Shown here piece by piece: positions 1 to 5,678 of a stretch of DNA of 6,130 nucleotides (the first letter of the stretch is position 1; every line of letters begins with the position of its first letter). The stretch covers positions 1 to 6,130 of the forward strand of contig CACZTG010000314.1 in assembly GCA_902783995.1 (NCBI GenBank). The letters run 5' to 3'. Below the pieces are notes generated by a model. It did not search any database. It had not been told where the DNA came from and worked only from the letters and a program-made list of their open reading frames with translations. The translations under genes were made by a program, and so were the position numbers. The DNA comes from an uncultured Ruminococcus sp. GTDB taxonomy: Bacteria > Bacillota_A > Clostridia > RUG12999.

Positions 1-10
1 AATCCGAGAA

Positions 11-57
11 ACAATAATAAAAGCGGCTGACTTCACAATTTAAGAAGTCAGCCGTTT
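11..57 (-). terminator. Rho-independent terminator of hppA
   Basis: Positions 24-34 and 44-54 form a perfect 11-bp stem (CGGCTGACTTC with GAAGTCAGCCG) around a 9-nt loop. Read on the minus strand, the stem is followed by CTTTTATTATTGTTT at 23-9, a reasonable U-rich tail. It lies about 20 bp past the hppA stop codon. The plus-strand side (TTTGTGTATTTTTATT) is also T-rich, so it may also stop a plus-strand transcript entering from left of the window. Confidence 0.9.
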
Positions 58-75
58 GTGTATTTTTATTAAGTA

Positions 76-2151
76 TTATCTCCAAAGCGCGACAATAACC
101 GCCGCAAATACGATTGATACCATACTTAAAAGCTTTATAAGTATATTAACGGAAGGACCTGCCGTATCCTTGAACGGGTCGCCCACTGTGTCGCCAACGA
201 CAGCCGCTTTATGATTTTCGGAGCCTTTTCCGCCGAAGTTGCCGGCTTCAATGTACTTTTTGGCGTTATCCCAGCTTCCGCCCGAATTTGCCATCATAAT
301 CGCAAGTACAAAGCCTGAAACAAGCGCGCCCGCAAGCATACCGACAACGCCGTTGGGTCCGAGAGCAAGACCTACAATAATGGGAGACACAATACCGAGC
401 GCGGCAGGTAAAATCATTTCTTTAAGAGAGGAACGAGTGCATATATCAACGCAGTTTGCGTAGTCCGCATCTGCCGTACCTTCCATAAGACCTTTTATTT
501 CTTTAAACTGACGTCTTACTTCAAAGACAATTTTTTGCGCGGCTCTGCCGACAGCCTGCATTGTGAATGCCGAGAACAGGAAGGGAAGCATTGCGCCCAC
601 AAAAAGCCCGATAAGTACAGAAGGGTTTGTTATACTAAGTTCAAGCTTATAGCCGAGAGTATTTATTTTATCGGTATATGAAACTATAAGAGCAAGAGCT
701 GTAAGCGCGGCTGAACCTATCGCGAAGCCTTTACCGGTTGCGGCGGTTGTATTACCGAGCGAATCAAGCGCGTCTGTGCGCTCACGGACTTTTTCTTCAA
801 GACCTGCCATTTCGGCAATTCCTCCCGCATTATCGGCAACAGGGCCGTAAGCGTCGGTCGCAAGCGTTATACCGAGTGTTGAAAGCATACCTACGGCGGA
901 AATACCTATACCGTAAAGACCCTGTGAAAACGAATCAAAGCCGCCGGCAAAATAGTAGCTTATCATAACGGAAATGCCTATTATAATAACAGGAACGGCA
1001 GTTGACATCATACCGAGAGACAAGCCGTCAATTATAATTGTCGCGCTGCCCGTTTCTGATGAAGATGCAAGATTTTTTGTGGGCTTGTAAGAATCCGAAG
1101 TATAATACTCCGTAAAGAAACCGATGAGCACCCCGGCTGCGAGTCCCGACAAGACCGCACCGAAAACACCTTTTTTTTCGGGAATAAGCGAGAAAATAAC
1201 CGCCGCGGAGCCTACTGCCGAAAGCACAGCGCTTATATATGTACCCTTACGAAGTGACGCAAGAAGATTTTTTTGAGTCGCATTTTCTTTTGTTTTAACA
1301 AAGAACGAACCTATAATAGAAGATATTATACCGATTGAAGCAATAAGCATGGGAACAATAACTCCGCTGAACTGTAAGCCCGCCGCAACCGCAAGAGCAC
1401 CGCAGGATATGACAGAGCCGACATAGGATTCATAAAGGTCGGCACCCATTCCGGCAACATCCCCGACATTATCTCCGACATTATCGGCAATGCAGGCAGG
1501 ATTTCTCGGGTCGTCCTCCGGAATACCTGCTTCAACCTTACCTACAAGGTCGGCGCCCACATCGGCGGCTTTTGTGAAAATACCTCCGCCAACCCTTGCA
1601 AAAAGAGCCATTGAGCTTGCGCCCATACCGAAGGTAAGCATAGCCGCCATAATGGTATTAATCTGACCGGGATATATAATATTAAGTATTATAAACCATA
1701 CGCTTATATCAAGAAGTCCGAGACCGACAACGGTAAGCCCCATAACAGAGCCTGAAGCAAAAGCAATTTTCAGACCTTTATTAAGGCTTTCACGTGCGCC
1801 GTTTGCGGTACGTGAATTTGCGTATGTTGCTATTTTCATACCGACAAAACCCGAAAGCCCCGAAAAAAATCCCCCGGAGAGAAAAGCGAACGGAACGCAT
1901 CTGTTTAAAATACCGTCAAAGAAAAAGGCAAGCACAAAAAGTATAACAAACATTACGGCAAAAAAAATGCCGACTGTTCTGTATTGTCGTTTGAGATACG
2001 CCATTGCGCCTTTTCTGATTTTCGCGCTTATTTCCCGCATTTTATCAGTACCTTCGGATTTTGATTTTACCGAATAGAACTGAATAACAGCATAAATAAT
2101 AGCAATTACAGCTGTGGCCAAGACTGCGTAGGGAGATAATCTTTCATACAT
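76..2151 (-). CDS. hppA: K+-dependent membrane-bound ion-translocating pyrophosphatase (probably Na+-pumping)
   Basis: This integral membrane enzyme hydrolyses cytoplasmic pyrophosphate and uses the energy to pump Na+ and/or H+ out of the cell. The protein is 691 aa from the ATG at 2151, full length for a family with about 16 membrane helices. Numbered from a TTG four codons upstream, the diagnostic blocks are all present: the substrate motif [13 protein letters not shown] (201-213), DNVGDNVGD (227-235), [12 protein letters not shown] (437-448), [12 protein letters not shown] (628-639) and [14 protein letters not shown] (657-670). The [10 protein letters not shown] block has Ala474 and Gly477 where K+-independent enzymes have Lys and Thr, which indicates K+ dependence. 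Glu245, three residues after gate Asp242 (ADLYESY), is the glutamate position typical of Na+-PPases. The TTG start at 2163 is rejected because it lies 1 nt from the AAAGGA ribosome site. The ATG has a rather long 13-nt spacing. The gene has its own promoter and terminator. The family call is certain; the pumped ion is inferred. Confidence 0.97.
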   Translation of the reverse strand: MYERLSPYAVLATAVIAIIYAVIQFYSVKSKSEGTDKMREISAKIRKGAMAYLKRQYRTVGIFFAVMFVILFVLAFFFDGILNRCVPFAFLSGGFFSGLSGFVGMKIATYANSRTANGARESLNKGLKIAFASGSVMGLTVVGLGLLDISVWFIILNIIYPGQINTIMAAMLTFGMGASSMALFARVGGGIFTKAADVGADLVGKVEAGIPEDDPRNPACIADNVGDNVGDVAGMGADLYESYVGSVISCGALAVAAGLQFSGVIVPMLIASIGIISSIIGSFFVKTKENATQKNLLASLRKGTYISAVLSAVGSAAVIFSLIPEKKGVFGAVLSGLAAGVLIGFFTEYYTSDSYKPTKNLASSSETGSATIIIDGLSLGMMSTAVPVIIIGISVMISYYFAGGFDSFSQGLYGIGISAVGMLSTLGITLATDAYGPVADNAGGIAEMAGLEEKVRERTDALDSLGNTTAATGKGFAIGSAALTALALIVSYTDKINTLGYKLELSITNPSVLIGLFVGAMLPFLFSAFTMQAVGRAAQKIVFEVRRQFKEIKGLMEGTADADYANCVDICTRSSLKEMILPAALGIVSPIIVGLALGPNGVVGMLAGALVSGFVLAIMMANSGGSWDNAKKYIEAGNFGGKGSENHKAAVVGDTVGDPFKDTAGPSVNILIKLLSMVSIVFAAVIVALWR

Positions 2152-2164
2152 AGTTTTTAACAAA

Positions 2165-2170
2165 TCCTTT
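2165..2170 (-). promoter_or_regulatory. Ribosome binding site of hppA
   Basis: AAAGGA on the minus strand is the only Shine-Dalgarno-like string before hppA. It lies 1 nt before the in-frame TTG at 2163 and 13 nt before the ATG at 2151. The first spacing is unusable, so the site favours the ATG, although 13 nt is longer than usual. Confidence 0.6.
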
Positions 2171-2188
2171 CATTTTTCAAGTAATAAT

Positions 2189-2217
2189 ATTTTACCACAT
2201 AAACCGCTTTGTGTCAA
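2189..2217 (-). promoter_or_regulatory. Sigma-A promoter of hppA
   Basis: On the minus strand, TTGACA (2212-2217, perfect -35) is followed by a 17-bp spacer and TAAAAT (2189-2194, 5 of 6 matches to the -10 consensus). Transcription would start near 2182 and give a leader of about 30 nt before the ATG at 2151. The DNA upstream of the -35 box (2218-2260) is very A/T-rich and could act as an UP element. This indicates a strong promoter used independently of the upstream thioredoxin gene. Confidence 0.87.
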
Positions 2218-2275
2218 GAAAATTACATTAAAATATTAACAATCTTAAAAAAAAGCTGAGAATAGTTTTTTCATT

Positions 2276-2327
2276 AAAAAAATATCGGGCTGTGTAAAAA
2301 TGAAATCATTTTATCACCGCCCGATAT
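2276..2327 (-). terminator. Rho-independent terminator of the araC-thioredoxin unit
   Basis: ATATCGGGC (2282-2290) pairs perfectly with GCCCGATAT (2319-2327). The interior continues the hairpin on the same symmetry axis: 2292-2294 pairs with 2315-2317 and 2297-2302 with 2307-2312, with single or double mismatches between. On the minus strand the stem runs into about seven U residues (2282-2276). It begins 3 bp beyond the thioredoxin stop and separates that gene from the hppA promoter. Confidence 0.88.
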
Positions 2328-2330
2328 GTT

Positions 2331-2636
2331 TCAGTCAAGCAAATGTCTTATATCATCTTTTGAAATATTACCGACAGCTTTGTTGCGTATTTCGCTTCTG
2401 TCAAGCGCAAGAACTGTAGGCACACTCATAACCCCGTATTTATTCGCGATATCCGTGTTTTCATCAACGTTTATTTTATACACTTCAACATCGGGGTTTT
2501 CACTTGCAAATTCCGTCATTGCGTCATCAACAGAAGCACAATTTCCGCACCAATTCGCGTAAAAATCAATAAGCACGGGTTTGGTGGTTTCAAGGGCTTT
2601 TTTAATTGAACTTTCATTAAGATGTCTTAATTCCAT
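2331..2636 (-). CDS. Thioredoxin-family protein with WCGNC active site
   Basis: This is a small cytosolic thiol-disulfide oxidoreductase of the thioredoxin fold, 101 aa, close to the usual length of about 105. It has no signal peptide. The order of elements is canonical: PVLIDFYANWCGNC (20-33) with redox cysteines Cys30 and Cys33, the KINVDEN strand (55-61), and the cis-proline segment SVPTVLAL (71-78, Pro73). The active site reads Cys-Gly-Asn-Cys instead of Cys-Gly-Pro-Cys. The usual Gly in the last hairpin (normally like DGK) is replaced by the DRSEIRNKAVG stretch. These changes suggest altered redox potential or partners, so I do not call it trxA. The ATG at 2636 follows AGGAAGG by 14 nt, and no better start is available. 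The gene sits 29 bp behind the AraC-family gene with no clear promoter between, so the two are probably co-transcribed. Its electron donor and substrate are unknown. Confidence 0.93.
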   Translation of the reverse strand: MELRHLNESSIKKALETTKPVLIDFYANWCGNCASVDDAMTEFASENPDVEVYKINVDENTDIANKYGVMSVPTVLALDRSEIRNKAVGNISKDDIRHLLD

Positions 2637-2650
2637 TTATGCGGTCATTT

Positions 2651-2657
2651 CCTTCCT
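2651..2657 (-). promoter_or_regulatory. Ribosome binding site of the thioredoxin gene
   Basis: AGGAAGG on the minus strand lies 14 nt before the thioredoxin ATG. A nearer ATG (2648) is only 2 nt from the site and opens a three-codon frame (Met-Thr-Ala-stop) that ends directly against the real start codon, so it does not extend the protein. Confidence 0.6.
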
Positions 2658-2665
2658 TTTTTATC

Positions 2666-3523
2666 CTATTGTTTACGGAAAGAAAATGTTTTATACCTGT
2701 ATTTTTTACGATATGAAAGGGGAGTGGTGCCGTAGATTTTTTTAAATATATCGTTAAAGCGCTGCGGAGAAGAAAAACCGACCTTTTCGGAAATGGCTGC
2801 CGAGCTGTAATCCGTCGTCAAAAGCAAATCTTTTGCCAGCTCCATACGTTTTTTGATAATGTATTTTTTTATACTTATGCCGTATTTGTTTTTAAAAAGG
2901 TGAGCAAGATAACTTTCACTTAAAAAAACATACTCGGCGATGTCAAAGATGCCGATATCTTTTCTGAAATTTTTATCAATGTAATTTTTTGCTCTTATTA
3001 TACTGTCGCTATCAGAAAAAAAGTGTACTTTTGTTTCATAATCAATGCTCATAAGCCTTTCGATGTAAATAAAGAGCTGAACCGAATATATGCCTGTAAG
3101 TATTTCGTCCGTAACATCACACGAATTATTGTTTTGAGCCAGTCTTTCAACAAGGCAGATAATTTCATTTTTCGGGCTTGGTCTGAGCAGAGCGTAACTG
3201 TCTGTTTTTAAAAAGTTATAAGTCTGATTGAAAGAAAAAATAACAATTTCACATGTCGGTGAATTAACCGTAAGCATATATTCTGTTTCGGGGGAAATAA
3301 TTATAATGCTGCCCGATATAAGCGTAACATTGTTTCCGCTTATAAATGTGTTTATCCTTCCGCGTTTTATATACATCATTTCAAAATAAGGGCGTAAAAT
3401 TAATTCGTTTTCATAACCGGGTCTGCCCTTTATGTGAATAATTGATTTTATTTTTACCGGAAAATCGGAAATTTTGCGTGCAAGCATATCCGCGGAAAGA
3501 ATATTAATATTATTTGTTTTCAT
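2666..3523 (-). CDS. AraC-family transcriptional regulator
   Basis: This DNA-binding regulator is 285 aa from the ATG at 3523. Residues 20-110 are strand-rich (PYFEMMYIKRGRINTFISG, then LISGSIIIISPETEYML), as expected for the cupin-like sensor domain of AraC proteins that bind a small effector. Residues 172-275 form the double helix-turn-helix domain: first unit IGIFDIAEYVFLSESYLAHLF (190-210), linker helix ISIKKYIIKKRMELAKDLL (216-234), second unit around ISEKVGFSSPQRFNDIFKKIYG (244-265), then the family tail TTPLSYRKKY (266-275). The ATG at 3547 would add eight residues but has no ribosome site, whereas AAAGG lies 10 nt before the ATG at 3523. It is transcribed from its own promoter, with the thioredoxin gene behind it and the DUF421 gene diverging from it. 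Targets and inducer cannot be told from sequence; autoregulation and control of either neighbour are plausible guesses. Confidence 0.95.
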   Translation of the reverse strand: MKTNNINILSADMLARKISDFPVKIKSIIHIKGRPGYENELILRPYFEMMYIKRGRINTFISGNNVTLISGSIIIISPETEYMLTVNSPTCEIVIFSFNQTYNFLKTDSYALLRPSPKNEIICLVERLAQNNNSCDVTDEILTGIYSVQLFIYIERLMSIDYETKVHFFSDSDSIIRAKNYIDKNFRKDIGIFDIAEYVFLSESYLAHLFKNKYGISIKKYIIKKRMELAKDLLLTTDYSSAAISEKVGFSSPQRFNDIFKKIYGTTPLSYRKKYRYKTFSFRKQ

Positions 3524-3533
3524 TGACACCAGA

Positions 3534-3538
3534 CCTTT
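3534..3538 (-). promoter_or_regulatory. Ribosome binding site setting the araC-family start
   Basis: AAAGG on the minus strand, 10 nt before the ATG at 3523, is inside the longer reading frame that starts at 3547. No comparable site precedes 3547, so the shorter start is preferred. Confidence 0.65.
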
Positions 3539-3554
3539 CGTAAACATTTATACG

Positions 3555-3569
3555 AATAATAGCATTATT
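3555..3569. repeat. Short inverted repeat over the predicted araC transcription start
   Basis: AATAAT (3555-3560) and ATTATT (3564-3569) form a perfect 6-bp inverted repeat around AGC. It lies just downstream of the araC -10 box and covers the predicted start near 3564, a typical place for an operator. Because the DNA here is very A/T-rich, a chance repeat is quite possible. Confidence 0.35.
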
Positions 3570-3570
3570 A

Positions 3571-3599
3571 ATTGTACAACATAAAAAAAGTATTGTCAA
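3571..3599 (-). promoter_or_regulatory. Sigma-A promoter of the araC-thioredoxin unit
   Basis: On the minus strand, TTGACA (3594-3599, perfect -35) is followed by a 17-bp spacer and TACAAT (3571-3576, 5 of 6 matches to the -10 consensus). Transcription would start near 3564, leaving a leader of about 40 nt before the ATG at 3523. The -35 box ends 4 bp short of the ribosome site of the divergent DUF421 gene, so any DUF421 promoter must overlap this one. Confidence 0.87.
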
Positions 3600-3603
3600 G
3601 AAC

Positions 3604-3610
3604 AAGGAGG
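3604..3610 (+). promoter_or_regulatory. Ribosome binding site setting the DUF421 start
   Basis: AAGGAGG, a full-length Shine-Dalgarno match, stands 6 nt before the ATG at 3617. It settles the start and rules out the in-frame TTG at 3572. Confidence 0.9.
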
Positions 3611-3616
3611 TTTTTT

Positions 3617-4300
3617 ATGCTTATAAATTATATCCGTACTCTTATTTTATATGTTCTGGTTGCTGTCGCCATGCGTCTTATGGGGAAAAAACAGATAGGA
3701 CAGCTTCAGCCTTCGGAATTTGTTATAACTCTTATGCTTTCCGAGCTTGCGACTTTTCCGATACAGGATACGGCAATACCGCTTTTTTACGGTATTTTGC
3801 CGATACTCACGCTTTTTTCTCTTGAAATTATCGTGTCGTTTATTCTTCTTAAAAGCAATAAAGCGCGCAGCATACTTGAAGGTGATGCCGCAATAATCAT
3901 AAAACACGGCGTTTTGCAAAAAGCGAATATGGAAAAAATGAGATATAATATAAACGATGTTATGGAGGAGCTTCGGCTTAAGGGAATCAGCGATATAAGA
4001 GAAGTTGAATACGCTATACTTGAAACAAACGGCAATCTGAGTGTTATACAGGCAGCCGCAAGCCGTCCTGTCTGTGCGGACGACCTCAAAATCAAACTCC
4101 GGAACGACCCGTTTTATTTTCCTGTTGTATGCGGCGGAGAATTTGATATTCACGGGCTTAGGCGTACAGGTCTCACGGAAGAAAAAGTAAAAAAATATTT
4201 AAGGGATAAGGGAATCAAAGACATAAAGCAGGTATTTTATGCCGCTGCCGATGAAAACGGCGGTTTATACGCACAGCTCGAAGGAGGGAAAATGATATGA
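3617..4300 (+). CDS. DUF421 (YetF-like) membrane protein
   Basis: This 227-aa protein belongs to the DUF421/YetF family, widespread membrane proteins of Firmicutes whose biochemical role is not settled. The N-terminal part has hydrophobic helices at about 3-20, 34-48 and 53-78, with the family block RLMGKKQIGQLQPSEFVITLMLSE between the first two and the PIQD turn (48-51) after the second. Residues 87-145 form the conserved cytoplasmic part: LEGDAAIIIKHGVL, then the region around MEELRLKGISDIREVEYAILETNGNLSVI. The C-terminal 80 residues carry a short repeat-like KGI..I..V pattern (122-131 and 198-206). The ATG at 3617 has a perfect ribosome site 6 nt upstream. Its stop overlaps the next start by 4 bp (ATGA), so it is translationally coupled to a DUF4363 gene, a pairing I recall as recurrent in Clostridia. 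The family call is firm; the function is unknown. Confidence 0.93.
   Translation: MLINYIRTLILYVLVAVAMRLMGKKQIGQLQPSEFVITLMLSELATFPIQDTAIPLFYGILPILTLFSLEIIVSFILLKSNKARSILEGDAAIIIKHGVLQKANMEKMRYNINDVMEELRLKGISDIREVEYAILETNGNLSVIQAAASRPVCADDLKIKLRNDPFYFPVVCGGEFDIHGLRRTGLTEEKVKKYLRDKGIKDIKQVFYAAADENGGLYAQLEGGKMI
4281..4288 (+). promoter_or_regulatory. Ribosome binding site of the DUF4363 gene inside the DUF421 gene
   Basis: AAGGAGGG lies within the last codons of the DUF421 gene, 8 nt before the ATG at 4297. It supports both the start and efficient coupled translation through the ATGA overlap. Confidence 0.88.
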
Positions 4301-4674
4301 AAAAATTGTATGCCGCATTTGTCTTTCTTTTGCTTATACCTGTCGCTTCGCTGTTTTATTTATACGGTCTTGCATTAAGCTGTGACAGGCTTACCGATAC
4401 ATTTGAAAATGTATTGTATGCAGCTGAAAATAATTCCGGAAAGTTAAGCTCTGAATTTGAAAAAGCCGAAAGAGAATGGGAAAAGCAGGAAAAAAACTTT
4501 GCCGTTTCGGTAAACCATGCGGAGCTTGATACCGTAAAACAAAGCCTTGCACGGGCAGAGGCATATATAAAAAGCGATAATATGTCCGAATTTATATGTG
4601 AGCTTGAGGTCATTACGGCTCAGATAGAGCATATAAAGCAGCTTGAATATCCTACGCTGCAAAACGTTTTTTAA
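4297..4674 (+). CDS. DUF4363 family protein, single membrane anchor
   Basis: This 125-aa protein begins with Met-Lys-Lys and one hydrophobic segment (about residues 5-26, AAFVFLLLIPVASLFYLYGLAL). That segment is either an uncleaved anchor or a signal peptide, which places the rest outside the membrane. The remainder is charged and largely helical, with the pattern expected of DUF4363: the W-containing helix REWEKQEKNF (59-68), NHAELDTVKQSLARAEAYI (73-91), ELEVITAQIEHIKQLE (102-117) and a short LQNVF tail. No catalytic residues are evident, and the shape suggests a partner or scaffold. Its start overlaps the DUF421 stop, so the two are made together and may form a membrane complex (inference). 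No strong terminator follows; only an A/T-only hairpin lies at 4685-4704. Confidence 0.88.
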   Translation: MKKLYAAFVFLLLIPVASLFYLYGLALSCDRLTDTFENVLYAAENNSGKLSSEFEKAEREWEKQEKNFAVSVNHAELDTVKQSLARAEAYIKSDNMSEFICELEVITAQIEHIKQLEYPTLQNVF

Positions 4675-4684
4675 CACCAAAAGT

Positions 4685-4704
4685 ATTTTTTTGTGTAAAA
4701 AAAT
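4685..4704. repeat. A/T-only inverted repeat upstream of the acyltransferase promoter
   Basis: ATTTTTTT (4685-4692) and AAAAAAAT (4697-4704) form an 8-bp inverted repeat around GTGT. It adjoins the -35 box of the next promoter, where an A/T tract can act as an UP element. As RNA it would be a weak hairpin without a GC core, so it is a poor terminator for the DUF421-DUF4363 transcript. Confidence 0.4.
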
Positions 4705-4733
4705 TTGACAAAAAAAGCTTTTAATTGTATAAT
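4705..4733 (+). promoter_or_regulatory. Full-consensus sigma-A promoter of the acyltransferase-like gene
   Basis: TTGACA (4705-4710), a 17-bp spacer and TATAAT (4728-4733) match the housekeeping consensus at all 12 positions with ideal spacing. An A/T tract lies directly upstream. Transcription would begin near 4740, about 29 nt before the ATG at 4769. The weak ribosome site TGGGG (4757-4761) may offset the promoter's strength. Confidence 0.93.
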
Positions 4734-4768
4734 ATATCTGTTGATTATTTTTTGATTGGGGTAGTTGT

Positions 4769-5617
4769 ATGAGAGAAGGAAGACGTATAAAAACTCTTGA
4801 TCCTATTAATATGCTTATACCGTATATTATGCCGGACAGAACAGGAGCATCAAACAATTTTAGTATGACTGTGGATATTACCGAAGCGGAGAAATTTTTA
4901 CACAGTAAAAAAGAGCAGGGTTTTAAATCAATGAATATGCTTCATGTTATTCTTGCCGCGTATGTCAGGGTGGTTTCGCAGATGCCGGGGATAAACCGCT
5001 TTATAAGAGGGCAGCGTATTTACGCAAGAAACAGTATAAAAATCAGTATGACAATAAAAAAGAAGCTGACGATTGACGCCACCGAAACGGAAATCGAGCT
5101 TTTACCGTGTCCTTCGGATACGCTTGATATGATATACAATCAGTTTTGCGCCGAATACGAAAAAAATATTAAGGACGGAGATACAAACAAAACCGATTTT
5201 GCCGCAAGGCTGTTTTCACTTATTCCGGGCGTGTTTTTGAAATTTGTTATCTGGTTTTTAAAAACACTCGATTATTTTTCTCTTATGCCGAAAGCTATTG
5301 TAAAGTTAAGCCCTTTCCATGCTTCAATGTATATAACAAGTATGGCATCGCTCGGCATAGAGCCGATATATCATCATCTTTATGATTTCGGCAATATACC
5401 TCTTTTTATATGTATGGGTAAAAGATATGATAAAATGGCTGCCGACGCTGAAGGCAAGTTTAAAAAAATCAAAGCCATGGATATAAATATGGTATGTGAT
5501 GAACGTATTTGCGACGGGTTTTACTATTCAAGGGCGGTTAAGATGCTTAAACGCTACATAGAAAATCCGCAGCTTCTTGATGTGGCACCCGAGAAGGTTG
5601 TAAGCGATATAAAGTAA
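4769..5617 (+). CDS. Stand-alone 2-oxoacid dehydrogenase E2-type/CAT-fold acyltransferase-like protein
   Basis: This 282-aa protein resembles the acyl-CoA-dependent catalytic domain of 2-oxoacid dehydrogenase E2 subunits and chloramphenicol acetyltransferase. It lacks the lipoyl and E1/E3-binding domains of a true E2, and no E1 or E3 gene is nearby. Visible parts are the N-terminal FSMTVDITEAEKFL strand and helix (31-44), MNMLHVILAAYVRVVSQMPGINRFI (55-79), the strand pair KISMTIKKKLTIDATETEIEL (91-111), a hydrophobic insert FSLIPGVFLKFVIWFLKTLDYF (149-170) that could touch membrane or bury an acyl chain, ITSMASLGIEPIYHHLYDFG (189-208) in the E2 SxGxxG region, and CDERICDGFYYSRAVKMLKRYIENP (243-267). 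The last block aligns with E2 DHRxxDG and CAT HHxxxDG, but Glu245 (GAA, 5501-5503) occupies the catalytic His position while the Asp249-Gly250 pair is kept. It may therefore be a non-catalytic or mechanistically different member. Its substrate is unknown, and I do not infer antibiotic resistance. Confidence 0.87.
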   Translation: MREGRRIKTLDPINMLIPYIMPDRTGASNNFSMTVDITEAEKFLHSKKEQGFKSMNMLHVILAAYVRVVSQMPGINRFIRGQRIYARNSIKISMTIKKKLTIDATETEIELLPCPSDTLDMIYNQFCAEYEKNIKDGDTNKTDFAARLFSLIPGVFLKFVIWFLKTLDYFSLMPKAIVKLSPFHASMYITSMASLGIEPIYHHLYDFGNIPLFICMGKRYDKMAADAEGKFKKIKAMDINMVCDERICDGFYYSRAVKMLKRYIENPQLLDVAPEKVVSDIK

Positions 5618-5627
5618 TAAGCTGTAA

Positions 5628-5656
5628 AAAGCCGGACGGATTTTCCGCCCGGCTTT
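5628..5656. terminator. Two-way terminator between the acyltransferase-like gene and htpG
   Basis: AAAGCCGG (5628-5635) pairs with CCGGCTTT (5649-5656). One A/C mismatch follows, then ACGG-type pairing of 5637-5640 with 5644-5647 around a 3-nt loop. The plus-strand transcript ends in CUUUAAC and the minus-strand transcript in CUUUUUAC. The hairpin sits 10 bp after the acyltransferase stop and 22 bp past the htpG stop, so it can serve both convergent genes. Confidence 0.88.
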
Positions 5657-5678
5657 AACAAAATGATTATGCCGAAAG

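Noticed and set aside
239..463. Plus-strand open frame within hppA
   Set aside because: It lies opposite a fully conserved pyrophosphatase gene and has no ribosome site or recognisable protein family; the plus-strand frame at 738-968 and the second minus-strand frame at 1326-1535 are rejected for the same reasons.
2144..2173. Nine-codon leader frame (Met-Lys-Gly-Phe...) overlapping the hppA start
   Set aside because: It has no ribosome site before its ATG, and its peptide shows no attenuator-like codon run or competing hairpins.
2326..2562. Plus-strand open frame opposite the thioredoxin gene
   Set aside because: It overlaps a clear thioredoxin with active site and cis-proline, begins in the terminator hairpin and has no family features.
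2637..2648. Three-codon frame Met-Thr-Ala-stop abutting the thioredoxin ATG
   Set aside because: The ribosome site is only 2 nt away, too close for initiation; this is likely chance.
2680..2720. Possible separate promoter for the thioredoxin gene (TATAAA within the araC 3' end)
   Set aside because: At 17-bp spacing the -35 hexamer TTTCAT matches only 2 of 6 positions, so a dedicated promoter is not supported.
3572..3616. Upstream TTG start for the DUF421 protein
   Set aside because: The added residues would be translated from the araC promoter and the Shine-Dalgarno sequence itself, while AAGGAGG lies 6 nt before the ATG at 3617.
3647..4153. Minus-strand open frame opposite the DUF421 gene
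   Set aside because: The composition is of shadow type (many Lys, Tyr, Phe, Arg) with no domain, and the plus-strand DUF421 frame is conserved and has a perfect ribosome site. The frames at 3787-4095, 4356-4613 and 4444-4857 are similar shadows.
4769..5617. Chloramphenicol resistance gene (cat)
   Set aside because: The fold and the CDG motif resemble CAT, but the catalytic His is missing, the protein is longer than the usual 215 aa or so, and there is no resistance or mobile context.
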